Below are positions 33,430 through 45,106 of a stretch of 64,000 nucleotides of DNA, one piece after another; position 1 is the first letter of the stretch; each line of letters begins with the position of its first letter. Below the pieces are notes generated by a model that made no database searches, was not told the origin of the DNA, and was given only the letters and a program-made list of their open reading frames with translations. Origin of the DNA: Lunularia cruciata. Lineage: Eukaryota > Streptophyta > Marchantiopsida > Lunulariales > Lunulariaceae. The stretch spans positions 63,922,001 to 63,986,000 of the forward strand of contig OX419757.1 in the NCBI GenBank assembly GCA_948567375.1, read 5' to 3'. The position numbers and the translations under genes were made by a program.

Positions 33430-36400
33430 TAATGCAAAACTTCATTGCTGATCTAAACTGCTCCTTGAAGTTGAGGGACTACATAATGTAAAGGAAGTAC
33501 ATCTTGGTACTTATCAAACATCCTTTTGGCTATAATATTAAAGAATGTAAGCATTATAATCATAAACTCTTCACCAAAGAGTAATTATTTGATATGGTCT
33601 TGAGCCTCAAGGACTCATAAAATTAGCTATTGAATTATATTTAATTCACACTCTTTGTGCAAGTTTAACTCTGTGAACAAGGTAGTCCATGATTTATATA
33701 AAATGATGGTTTACATTGTTTTGTAGGTTCTCACTTTAAGTTTAGCTTTTTTTTGAGATTATTTTAGTTTACAAGGTTTTATCATTTAGACCATATACTA
33801 ATATTTTTATGATCTCTAAGTATAAGATAAAGTCAAGCAAACAAGGAGATCTTGGATCAATCATCAAATTAAGTATGTCTTAATTGGATGTTACATACAA
33901 AGAAGATAATATCTATAACAATCTACATTCTTGTATATGCTAATAGGCATTTCCAACTAATTCTCTAGGTTATGGTTTGTTTTTTAGCAATGATGTAGAA
34001 GTTGAAGTATGCAAGGAATTACTTGTCTGGGAATATGTACCCAAAATTACAAGTCTTGATATATTACTTTATCACAATTCGAAGGGTAATATTATGTTTT
34101 GGACCTTTTTTCCTCTAGTGGGGTTGTCCTTTTTTCTTGTGTTTAGCTTGGTTAAATTGGTGGAGCTATGGTGTTTATTGGCATAGTAGAAGTTATTTTT
34201 GCAATAAATATTGATGCTAAAGGAATTATCTCCTGGGTACCAATAGTAACATTTGCAACTAGATTTCACAAGGAGCCAAGACTAGATAGTGAGATATAAA
34301 TAATCATAGCTTTATATACTACCCTTAAAGTTATAGCAGTAATGTCTTGAGTAGACAATTTTTTTTGTCAATTGGTCAAGTTGGAGGAGGTTCATAAGCA
34401 CCTACACTTATATAGTGAGGAGGAGGATTAATAAATAAAGAAAGAAGTATATAGTAATAAAAATAAAATTGGTTGATTGATTGAGTTTAAAGATCATCCT
34501 CTTGTATATAGCTTATATGCATAATGGGTGTATAATTGATCATGTATTAAGTATATTGGAACTTGAATTTCTAATTTATTTTCAGAAATTTAAATAATAT
34601 GTATCTTAATGCAAAAAAAAGAAAAAAAGATGTTCAACTTATGTTCCCATGTAATAGAAATTTAGTTTGTAATAAATTCCTCATTAGATAAATTATATAA
34701 AAAATTTCAATTGTTATTATATTTAGTACAAAGAAACTAAAGAAAATGCATACTCTAGATCTATTTAGACAACATATTTATGCATGGTGCAAGAGCAAGA
34801 ACCTACCATTGGTACTCTTTTGAACATTTATTTTTATTTTATTGCATATATTATTGTCTTTGAAGATCATACTAAAATATTCTCACATTTGAGGAGTTAT
34901 AATGGACTTCCTACTTTGAGAAGTAAGATTAATACATGTTATAACTTCTAATGTCTAATTACCATAGGATAGTTACAAATTTATTATAGTGGTGGTGTGT
35001 CCAGAAATACATTTTCTTATCTTTTCCATTCCATATCCATTCCACCACACAAGTGTTTAAAAGTAAACTTGTTCTAGCTTTGTATTTCAAGGATTAAACT
35101 TCATTGCACATCCAAGGATTTGTCTTTTAGTTGATTATGTTGATAATGATTGCTCTTATTTGAACACGAGTTACTTCACTTTCTAAAATGATATGGATTA
35201 ACTATTGAGATATAATATACTTTACCTTAATTAAGAATATCTTCTCTTAGATATAGTTCAATAACTATACCAAGATATCCTTTGCTTCTTCAAGTTAAGA
35301 GTTAGAAACCTTCCCATATGCTTCTTTGATGTATGTACCTTTTTGTATTGTACCAATTTCCTTTTTTCTCCAATGCAAACTATAGCTTTAAGTACCAATT
35401 TCCCTTTTCTTTTTCAAATGCATACTATTGTTTCAAGTTGGGACTTGTGTAAGAAGACTCCTTTCAAAGGACTCTGGCTTGTTAGCACAGGATATCCTCT
35501 TTATTCTTTGTAATTTAGCAATAAATATGCTCATTCTACTTCCTTTCTTCAACCTCTCTTCATCTAACAATCTTTCTTTAGTGGAGTTTGAGGGTTGCAG
35601 ACTTCCTCTCCCCTACTTTTACTCCTCTTTGAGAGCCAGGGCTATAAAAAGACTATACTTGAGGTTTTTTATCATTGAGCTTTTCTCAAATGTTCCACAC
35701 CTCCTTTTGAGCATCAATATTTACTGTATGGTTGTTTAGAAGAGATGGTTGATTTGTTCATAGTAACTTTGGTGAAGAAGGATTGAGTGTCTTGGTTGTA
35801 AATAAGATACATATATTGTCACAAATGCTTCTCTTACTTAGTAGTATTATTGGTTTGCAATATTATAGCCTTGTGAGATAAAATAGCATGCTTGATATTA
35901 TCTAGGTCAATTTAGATATTAATAGTATTTCACCCTAAAATAATTCTAATTCTTTATGACCTCATACGAGAACCTAATTCTTATTTCTAAGCATTGTTAT
36001 TTATGTAATGTGTCTCATTTATTTATCTTTCCTTGGATTTTTAGCTTGATTTATTAAGTTCCAAATTTAACTTGGATACAAAGTTTGGGTATATTTTCAC
36101 TTCTCTCCAGAATTGTTACATTCTCGATTTGATTTCTCCATATATCTCCCAACTTGATCAATTTGGTTATAAAATTCTCTAACAATCATATGCTTGTGAT
36201 TGATTGTGTGTTAACAACACTCCTCATTCCTACCTCTTATTGCACTATCTTATCTTTGTAGCATAGTATTTTAGATGTAAAAGATATACTATAATATAAA
36301 GTTGCATAACTTGTGTGGCTTTATAAGATATAGTAGGTATGTTTTCTTTTAACTGGAAATATTTTTTTCTTAGATAAAAAAAGTTTGTAGATTAGAGAGA

Positions 36401-37075
36401 ATATATGCATATATATTTAAAATATAATTAATTTTTCTTAGCTTAAATAGAGGTTTTCTTATCTACAAGATAAAATTATATTACTTGCATATAGTGTGTA
36501 TGCTAAAGAATAACTGATTTGATTACTCTTTTATATCTCTCAGATTTATAGAGTTTGAATAAGATATCTAATTAGATAACTTATTAAAATATAAGCATAT
36601 TTTATATATATATATATATATATATTTTTATATGTGTGTGTGTTATATTTTCATTTGAATCTGTAGACTCCTAACTTGATACTCATAGTAGAAAAATTTA
36701 CCAATCTAATAATCTAATTATATAAATTTTCCCAGTGTTGTGATCTCAATGAGTTAAGTATATGTTACTTGATATATAAGTGAAGAATGATCTTAAATCA
36801 CAACAATCCACTGTTTATTTTGGTGTTGTTGAATACTTATTAATGTATATGGAGTATGTGCATTAAATCAAAGTCTATAAGTTGAACATTGAACATATAT
36901 AATAGTAAGCTTTGATCGCAAAACTATATCTGTCGTAATGTAAAATTAAATATTCCTTGATTTATCCTAAATTGGTATTTTTATTTATTTCATATTAAAT
37001 TTTATGTTAATATCATATTTAATTAACTTACACATTTTAAATAATAGGTTTATATATCATAAACCTTGTTTAAAG
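33430..37075. other. AT-rich gene-free stretch
   Basis: No recognisable coding frame. The largest ORF, 103 codons at 35,428 on plus, has no known motif. A (TA)n/(TG)n microsatellite lies near 36,603. Confidence 0.5.
36603..36643. repeat. Compound (TA)n / (TG)n microsatellite
   Basis: A run of about 23 nt of alternating AT, then TTTTTATA and (TG) units. Confidence 0.9.
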
Positions 37076-37240
37076 GGTTGTAGACCTTACTAATTTCATA
37101 GCTTGGATATCTTAGGTGCAATACTGCAGATTTCTCATATATATACTATTGGGACCTAGCCCCATTTTACCTCTTTTGTCTCTACTTGTACTGCTTGAGC
37201 AGATCTTCCCATCGTTCATGTGTTCTATGTGGTTACCTCT
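37076..37240 (+). mobile_element. About 165-bp 3'-end fragment of the non-LTR family, CpG-decayed
   Basis: The plus strand matches the last codons and tail of copies 1 and 2: TTGTAGACC...CATAGCT, ATCTTAGGTGC, CAGATTTCTCATATA, ATTGGGACCTAGCCCC and CTTCCCATC. The end reads CTATGTGGTTACC where younger copies have CTACGCGGTCGCC, so every CpG is converted to TpG or CpA. I could not find a clear target duplication. Confidence 0.85.
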
Positions 37241-37244
37241 CCCG

Positions 37245-39540
37245 TATAAAGTATAGGGTTTCCAGTCATTAACCATATAATGGACTTTACACTTAGTATT
37301 TCAATAGAAAAATATTAGATATAATACATTAACTAGAGATATTTAATTAAATTAGCTGATTTATTCATTTTCTTAAATTGTATTTACAAGCTTCTTAACG
37401 ATTTATCTCTTTCTAAAGTCTCAAGAATAGATTGTAAAATATGTAGATAAATAATGGTATATCACTTGAAAATTTTAAATCATAAAGATGATCATATAAG
37501 CACAACTGTCAATTATAAATACGTAAAATTTATCACATAGCCCAATAAGATAATAATAACTCAAACCAAACCATACCTCATTTTCTAGGAGGAAGAAAGA
37601 ATAACAAGCACATTGTTATACTTCTTAAATGTAACAAAATAAAATTGCTACAAATGCTCACTATGGTAACATATGTGAACAAAAACATATATAAGAAATA
37701 CTTGACTAATCACTTCCCATTTTTAGTTGATTAGAGAAAAATATGACTGTTGACAAATTCCAGATACTGAATGGTCAAACTTTCTTTTTATGCATATTTC
37801 TGATTTTCATTTAATGATCTACCATATATGAAAATGTTTTGGTTCATTTAATTATATTGTGGGGAATAATTGATAATATGAAACCATAATGCTTTTAGGA
37901 AAAGCTTGTACTTCACATTGATATGTAAAATAATAGTTTTAGGAGAGAGAGATATATATATTTATATCTGACCATTAATATTTATTTATTGGATATTTTG
38001 AATGGTTATTTAAAATTAGAAGAATTGAAAACTAAGAAAGAGGTATCTATTTTATTTTTCTAGCTGAGAATAATTAACAGAATATATAATAATTTAAATA
38101 TTTAGTATTAATGATAGATTATACCATTCTGAAAAACTTAAAGTTTTTTTTAAAGATTTTAGTCAGATTCTAGAATTCTTTAGATTGATTCTTATATTTG
38201 GAGTATCATTCAAATTTCAGATAGAATATTGATTGTCATTTTCCATTTATTCAGTTTTTCAACAAAATTACAAAACTTAAGTGTTTGTTCTTTACTTTGA
38301 TAATTTGATTAATATGGACAAATAAAATGTTTGTATCCTTTAAACTCATCTATGTTTATTGTATAATATAGTTAAATTAATTTTTGGTTTCATCTCCTAA
38401 AATTATTTCATTACATGGAGAACTCATAATCTTAATGAAGGTAAATTTATTTTGATAGGTAGAAAATCAGTAATTAGAACAACCAAGTATATGTCAAAAT
38501 ATAATATTAAGTATTTTTTCTGTATTCATGAAATGTGTATTTACATCTCTATTAAAATCATATTTCCATACTTAGTTGGAGTAGAATATTTTAATAAATA
38601 TATGAATAATATGTGTATATTCATTACTTATCGTATATAGATAGATGGCATTTAAGTTGATATAAAAGTTATAGCATAAATTTAATCTTATATTCATCCT
38701 AAGGATTATTAATATTTTTGGTACATAAAAGAATGTTTATTTATCTTTTATCCAAAGAGAAAGTAGTTTCAAGTTTAATGTTTGTGAAACACTTTTTCAA
38801 GGAAAACGTGTTTGGATTTTTTTCTCCACAAGATAAGTTGGATTTTTGTTAGATTAAGAGAAATAAACGTTGTCATGGTTGTGTTCCCATAGTCAAGAAG
38901 GCTAATTATTCGGGCGTAAAACTAGAAGTGTAGATCAACTTGGGCTCAATAGATATTTACATAAAATAAATAAATATTAAACATAAGATTATCAAAATTA
39001 GCTGGTGACATTCATATCTCATGAAACCGGAATAGCTTATTAGGTGTAAAACTTCTTAGAAATGCCAGGTTTAATTCAGATTGTAACATGTTAGGCCAGA
39101 AATACTCAGCTAAATCAAGAACCACACAGGGAAATGTTCTCTCAATATTCCCTCTTCCAAAAGTTTTTAATTTTCTTAATTCTATCACCATTTTTCAACA
39201 TGATAATAATGTAATTTGTGGTATGGTGTGATGGTCAAGCAGTAAGTAGAACGTGGGGAGATATTCCCCTCCTCTGCTGGTGTTAGGGTTTAGTATTTTT
39301 CCAGCGAATTAAGTATAAAGCCATAAGTTCATGAATATGTAATTATGACCTCACACAATGTTATAGCAAGAATATTCTATGATAGAGAGACCTAAAGAAC
39401 ATGTTATGCGCTCACATAAAACTATATTAGGAGTATTACCACATGCAAAAAGTAGGTTCCTGAGTATTATCTCCTGAAGATAACACAACTACTACCATAT
39501 CATATGTCCTGCCTAATTGACTAAGGCACTATCAGAAAGA
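37245..39540. other. AT-rich gene-free stretch
   Basis: Very AT-rich, no ORF above 62 codons, no motif recognised. The composition changes sharply to more GC-rich sequence after about 39,650. Confidence 0.5.
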
Positions 39541-39648
39541 AAAGGTGACCGCGTAAGAAAACAAGAAGGATGGAAAACCCCATCAAACCGTACCAGGGTC
39601 AAATAGAAAAGGTTAAATGGGGCTTAGCTCTAGTAGTATTAGGGCATT
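39541..39648 (-). mobile_element. About 108-bp 3'-end fragment of the non-LTR family
   Basis: The plus strand reads GGTGACCGCGTAAG...GGATGGAAAACCCCATCAAACCGTACC...AAATGGGGCTTAGC, the reverse complement of the tail. The 5' limit is uncertain, because the last 20 bp diverge from consensus. No convincing target duplication. Confidence 0.8.
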
Positions 39649-39729
39649 AATCAAGTGTTTATAGTTGTGCCAGAATAAACTGTTGGAGACGAAGTACAAA
39701 ACGTAAAACCAGCCCCCAGAATCTGTACC

Positions 39730-39748
39730 TACGCGGTCGCCTTTTGTT
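39730..39748 (+). mobile_element. 19-bp non-LTR 3'-end micro-insertion with perfect 12-bp TSD
   Basis: TACGCGGTCGCCTTTTGTT is the extreme 3' end of the non-LTR family. It is flanked by a perfect 12-bp direct repeat AGAATCTGTACC at 39,718-39,729 and 39,749-39,760. The CC at the end of the left repeat also matches the next two bases of the element (CCTACGCGG), suggesting microhomology at the 5' junction. It fits an essentially complete 5' truncation after target-primed reverse transcription. Confidence 0.85.
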
Positions 39749-39760
39749 AGAATCTGTACC

Positions 39761-42700
39761 ATGGAAACTACATGCGCCACAAAGGATGGGAATGTGTGGC
39801 CACAAAAGAGAGGAGAAAACCTTTGGGTCGTGCGGTTTCTACCACGCGTGGTGAGAATTGAAGGGTAAATGGGAGATGATGGTGATAGAGACATCAGAGC
39901 ATGGAGGCCGGCACGCAGCAGATACAGTACATGGCAAATTTCGCCGATGGCGGCAGAATATAAAGTTGGTGGGACCCCTCTAGAGTCATTTCTGCTTCTA
40001 CGACTACTAACGGAGCCGCAGACCGTGCACGATGCAGCTTCCTTTCCTTTCCTTTCCTCGTTCCTATCCATTCTACCTTTTAACTTCGTTCCTTAATCTG
40101 ACCTGTCTATTCCCGTTTTGAGCAGTTCCGTCAACAGACTGCCTGACGACGACTCTCAAGGCCAATTGCTTAGTAGGGGCTGGATGGGGCAGGGCACCTC
40201 ATCCAGATACGAATCATAAGACCACGTGATTGTGCAGACGGAGCCATGCACCATGGCCGACAAGTTCTCTACTGTTATCGTAGCCCTATTGTCAACGTCA
40301 TTTTTGTGACTACAGTCGATACATAGTCGTCAGTCCACACTCAGTCGCTCCATTGCGGCTCTTTACCCTGCCTCGTCTTTTCCCCTGTCCACGCTCTTGT
40401 TTATCGATAAAATCAACCGATGAGGTCTGAGTGGTCGTCAACTCCCTCAAGGGACAAAGGAACGTAACCTGTAACTTTTCTGTTGCGCAAAACTGTTGAT
40501 TCATTTCCATATGATGCGTGCAAGATTTCGAACCATCAACGATTGTAGCTTAGCTTTCGGCAACAAAAAGATTTTCGCACGCTTCGCATGTGGCATTATT
40601 AACGTGATGTACGGTCCACCAAATCAGAGATGTTTGCGAAATTCAGTACTGTGCAGCTGCTCGAAAGAAGAAGAAATGCTGTAAAATCATATCAAATCAC
40701 TGCTTGTTGGTGGATGAGAAATATTGCATTCGTTAATTGTTGTATTTCTGCTTTGTGGACTTACCTTCAGAAGAAAGCCGACCTCATAGAGCACAAGAAG
40801 ACTTACTTTCCATGCTCATCGCTGTGGTTCTCTGCTGTGATGCAGTGATAAAAAATGAATGAATTAGTCATTTTGTGATGATTCTCAATGATGCAGTGCC
40901 GGCGCTCGAACGTTTTGATGAGCCAGTGCTCATCATTACACTGTTCTGGGGTTGCTGCCGCTGCGCCGGTGCTCCTGGTGGGGGGTGCTTGATCTGGACA
41001 CAGGAGTCGGTGGAACGAGCGTGGCCGGGATGGAGGACCGGGGAGCTCCAGACTTCACCTGTTTCTAAAAATGCCTACTGTATTGTACCTTATACAGTAC
41101 GCATAAAAAATAGTTCATTGTAGGTTCCGAGCCGTATTCGGAGATGCAAGTAGAGAGATGGGATCCTTCTTATATTGGTCAGAGATTTAGTGATTGTTGT
41201 CGGGGTATTTGTACTTCATCGCATTTTATCTGTCTGATCTGCATTGACCGAAGACTTGGTTCAAGCAGAGAATGGAATAACACAACTACTACTATCTAAA
41301 ACGAGTTGTTATTTGCTGTGTTGGGGCTTGTGTACAGAAACAAGATGGATTTGGTGGTCGCTAAATTGTTAATCCATGTGTTTATCGTTTTCTGCGTGTG
41401 ATATCCTCTCAGGTCTCAAGGGTTGTACGTAGTGATAGGAATCTGGACTTAGTGCCACCACAAATTTTCCGCCTAGCTGATTCCTCTCGAATGAACTATA
41501 TTTGGTTACCCTGCAACTGCTTTCAGGAAAAGGAGAACGTCTGCAAGTGGGTTTTGTTTGAGGATGTGACTTTTCAGGTTGATTTCATTATTGTACTGCA
41601 CCGTAGGGGTTGTAGTGACGCTAAGCACGTTAATGTCCTCATCAATGCGAGGAAGACCACGTAAATGTGCCATTCCAGGACCCTCCCTTGAGTAACTTGA
41701 CATTAATCTGCATAGGCAGCGCGCGATATATGCCGAATCGAGGATCTGAAATTGGTCTCTTCAGAAAATAGTATAATTATCCCTGGAAGTCATCTTTTGA
41801 GGTTAAATTTCTTGCGTGCCTTGTGGACTGGTATTACAGTATTTAATCAAAAGTATAAACAGTAGGAGGTTATATTCGAATCAGAAATGGAATGATTGTG
41901 CATTGATGCCAGAGAATCTTCCTAACTTGCCCCTACTTTCATGATTGGGATTGTCTTTGGTATCACTGTACTGTATCCCGTCATGAGAGCCCCTCCTTCA
42001 TCTAATGATGACCATCGCTTCCTAGGCTTTAGTAGGAAATCAGGGCCACTACAGTATGGCTCCTAAACAGTTCTTTCATGATCACGCGCAATGTTTTAGT
42101 CCTACTCCTACTTTATTTCAACTACCGTTCCTACTTTCTGTTTCCAAAATTTCCTTTCACTCCGGGGAAATCATCCTGTTTATTCACATCCCTGGTACTG
42201 TTGGTCCCTTCTTGGAAATCATTTACATCAAAATGCACTGACAGAGGGCAATCGAGCCTGTCAAACTGATTAATTTGATGAGATTGGGAATAATCGAGTT
42301 TTCAACAACAAACAAACAGGCTAATATAGTGATATCTGGATCATATAACATGCAGCCAGAAGTTTTTTCATCATTACCAGCTTCAAAGCGTAAGAACTCA
42401 GCCTATCTTAACGTGCAAAGTACCCGGAACTCGAGGGTGGAGAGCACAGTTTTTGCAACACATAGACTGAGGTACTAAGAAAGATTAAACAGTAAATCAT
42501 ATTTAAAAGGTCCACTGGGAAAATTTACTACTTCCCCACGTTCACTTATACCTGAAACCTACCAGGACACTAGAGAATAAAGAAGGTGATAAAATGGGAC
42601 TCACTTGAAAGGAATCCACCGCCCAAGAGGTCATCAATCTCGGCTTTGCATTTAACAATTCGTCAACATGTCTTTCTTCTTCCATGACCGTCATCTTTGT

Positions 42701-42764
42701 ACTTTAGTATGACATGGTGCTGAACGAAACATTATTAACTGTCTATTCCTGGACAAAAGGAAGA
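39761..42764. other. GC-richer unique stretch, no gene called
   Basis: Composition and CpG content differ from the AT-rich block to the left. ORFs (75-88 codons at 39,869, 40,875 and 41,398) show no recognisable domain, and the 152-codon minus ORF at 39,613-40,071 runs through two transposon fragments, so I do not accept it. It could contain promoter or untranslated exons of a host gene; nothing in the sequence proves it. Confidence 0.4.
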
Positions 42765-42803
42765 AGGCGACCGCGTAGGAAAAACGAAGGATGGGAAGAC
42801 CCC
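42765..42803 (-). mobile_element. 39-bp 3'-end fragment of the non-LTR family
   Basis: Exact match to the family end (AGGCGACCGCGTAGG..., then GGATGGGAAGACCCC) on the reverse strand, stopping within hairpin 2's flank. Flanking ACAAAAGGAAGA (42,753-42,764) and ACAAAAGAGAGA (42,804-42,815) match at 10 of 12 positions, consistent with the family's 12-bp target duplication. Confidence 0.82.
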
Positions 42804-42815
42804 ACAAAAGAGAGA

Positions 42816-43481
42816 ACTCTTCTATCATTTTACATTTGAGCCCACTCAAAATCTTCAACTAATTACGATAGCACTAATAACAGTTTCGTCTAAACCCTAT
42901 CCCCATAAAGATACCCAGACATAAAAGAATCTCTCCATACCCCTCAATGGTAACTGGGAACCGAACTAGTACCGTCTGCGTCGATTCTCTCTCCTTGGAA
43001 TCATTGCCACACCAGCTTAATCATCGTGATGTTTCCCATCGGAATATCTGGATTCCGTGTCAAGAGTGCATTGTGCAACCAATTTCTGTCTATAGAAGTC
43101 GAAGGTTCCTTGATTTGTGAACATATCATTGTGAGGGGCAGTTCGCATTACAAGGATTTCGTCTCCTTGTCAACCCAATGCGCATCAGCATAGCCTTCGG
43201 AGTCTATACTATACATTATCTCGGAGTTTTCGTTGCAGGGTCAATTCCTGAATTCCGATAAAACACCAAGCTATGATGTGGTCGGTAGGAGTCGATGTTT
43301 ACTGTGATGCCTCATACTAAGGTCTTGCATAATAAATAAATTGATGGAACACCATTGCATGGTCATTCCCTTATCTTCCAGCTGGGTGGTATAAGGTGTG
43401 AATGTCAAACACTGTATGGGCGCTTACAAATCATGAAAGTGCAATGCATTTGACCTAAGCAATATTGACAAAGCTCAATTA
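42816..43481. other. Short non-coding stretch before the nested elements
   Basis: Unique-looking sequence with no ORF above 60 codons. It ends in TA immediately before the pogo-like terminal repeat. Confidence 0.45.
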
Positions 43482-43530
43482 CAGTAACCATTCGCTTAAT
43501 TCCGCATCTCAATTAAGTCCACATTTTTTT
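43482..43530 (+). repeat. Left terminal inverted repeat and subterminal box of the pogo-like element
   Basis: The 18-bp TIR is followed by the subterminal box CCGCATC-N6-AAGTCCACATTTTTT (43,502-43,529). The same box occurs next to the right TIR in the same plus-strand orientation, so relative to the ends it is inverted. It is probably a transposase-binding site (inference). Confidence 0.85.
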
Positions 43531-43766
43531 ACTGAATTCTCCGGGATCAATTCATTACAATATTATACACGATTCTCCATCACATACACCTACAATAAAA
43601 TCGTATAAAGTCATCTAATGTCTATTTTCAATTTGTTGGCTGGCAATAGCAGAACCACCACTCTGCAAAATACTTCGCAGAGTTAACAATGCAGCTTTGG
43701 CCTGATTAATCTGATTCGACAACATACATGATGAACTTTGAAATTCACTCATATCAACTTAAAGGT

Positions 43767-43870
43767 TGTCATGCATATATACATCACTACATAACATACA
43801 TCGCTCACAACATACACACTATAGAAGCAAAACTCACACATAAGTTATACATGGACTCTAAAGTGCGACA
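43767..43870 (-). repeat. Partial LTR (U3 start, 104 bp) at the distal end of the gypsy element
   Basis: Matches 44,311-44,415 along its length. It directly abuts the complete LTR with about one base in between, giving an LTR-LTR junction (minus: ...TTGATTAT then TGTCGCACTTTAGAG). Outside it homology stops at 43,767. Confidence 0.87.
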
Positions 43871-44415
43871 ATAATCAATTTGTTTACATAACTCGAATTT
43901 ACTCAATCAGATCAATACTTGATCTATCGCTCCATAATCTTTCAACAACTGTGCATTGATTACAATCAAACCACACCTACTCTAGCTAAGAAAATCTAGG
44001 TGATGCTCGCCAGCCTCTACCCACCATAGCCAAGAACTCAAAGACTCAATATCAAAGAAGTGAGCTCTTTGGAGCTACACTTCAAAATTATACCCCCGGT
44101 CTCCAACCATAATTGTCCCTCTAACGGTACATCCGATGGTGCAAATGGTGCTAAGTGATAGTGGACACCATCATGTAGTCAACACCCCAAACACAAAATT
44201 TGACCGTCAACAAGTAGTCTATGAGTAATTACCAAAATACTCTTGATTACCAACACTACTACTCTAGAGTCCGAGCAATCTAGGTACAATACTACAAATG
44301 GTGTGATAGCTGTCGTGTGTATATACATCACTACACAACATACATCGCTCACAACATCACACACTATAGAAGCACAACTCACACATAAGTCATACATGGA
44401 CTCTAAAGTGCCACA
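43871..44415 (-). repeat. Complete 3' LTR of the gypsy element
   Basis: In element orientation it starts TGTGGCACTTTAGAGTCC next to the polypurine tract and ends ...TTGATTA near 43,871; the partner LTR ends TGATTACA. The part 43,871-44,308 aligns with 53,159-53,594 over its whole length. Confidence 0.87.
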
Positions 44416-44433
44416 ATTGCCCCCCCTCTAAAC
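44416..44433 (-). promoter_or_regulatory. Polypurine tract of the gypsy element
   Basis: On the minus strand AGAGGGGGGGCAAT lies immediately before the LTR start TGTGGCAC. A purine run at this position primes plus-strand DNA synthesis, and it fixes which end of the permuted repeat is the true LTR start. Confidence 0.7.
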
Positions 44434-44562
44434 TCCAAATAACCATCTAAGGACATGGTAACCCTATGGTGGGCAAAAGATAAAGAGGTCGGGTGCTATC
44501 AAACCCCATCGTTAGTCACTTGTTTGCAATCTTTACCATATAAAGGATGAACTAGCTATATA

Positions 44563-44850
44563 TCAAGTACATCTAGGACATAACCATTGTCCTTGAGGAA
44601 CCACCATGAGAGGAGTAGTCCTACATGCTATATGCCATCCTCTCAAACAACTATCACACACTAACATAGTGGCAGCTCCACCAAAAGAGCTGCATAACAT
44701 ACACCGCAAGCCTATACGTACAAGTGCCAAGCTTGGGTCCATAGTACCATCAATATTTGAGAGATAGCACGATGTACAATTTTGCACATGATCCTTCCAA
44801 ACAACACCATCATGCCCTTCTATCACAAGGGCTCCAGATGCAAAACCTCA
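44563..44850 (-). pseudogene. C-terminal PHD finger of the gypsy polyprotein
   Basis: The 87-codon open block has the full C4-H-C3 zinc pattern of a PHD finger: CMLC, then CDSC eleven residues on, GWHIAC, and the closing CPRC after QGQWL. It is preceded by LEGHDGVVWKDHVQNCTSC and DGTMDPSLALVRIGLRC, which link it to the integrase C-terminus. Known PHD fingers bind the histone H3 tail, so here it could have guided the integration complex to chromatin in the way chromodomains do in chromoviruses; that role is inferred. The stop right after CPRCT is about 150 bp from the polypurine tract, so this is the end of the polyprotein. It is the only domain in the element still open over its full length. 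Confidence 0.88.
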
Positions 44851-45106
44851 CGCACTCTCAAGATAGTGCGGCTTGTAGAAACATCAAGTGTTGTTGCTGC
44901 TATTTGCTATACATACACATAATAGTATGGATGAAATCAATAGATTGAGGGTCTATAACGTCCTCCTTGAATGGTAGCATAGTGTAAGGTATCCCTATGC
45001 TAAGCAATCACTAAGTTCTCAAAAGCCATATGCATCACTTTCCAAAAAATCTCTACCCATTGAGAACATGCGCTCATCCATACATTTGGATCATCCAAGT
45101 CTAAAA

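Noticed and set aside
39225-39310. RNA-gene-like fold around GTGGGGAGATATTCCCC
   Set aside because: A short stem only; it does not fit tRNA, snRNA or 5S consensus.
39613-40071. 152-codon minus-strand ORF
   Set aside because: It reads through two non-LTR fragments (39,541-39,648 and 39,730-39,748) and has no recognisable domain, so a real gene is unlikely.
44311-44415. 100-bp direct repeat with 43,767-43,870 as an independent short repeat or MITE
   Set aside because: It is continuous with the LTR and ends exactly at the LTR terminus next to the polypurine tract, so it belongs to the LTR.
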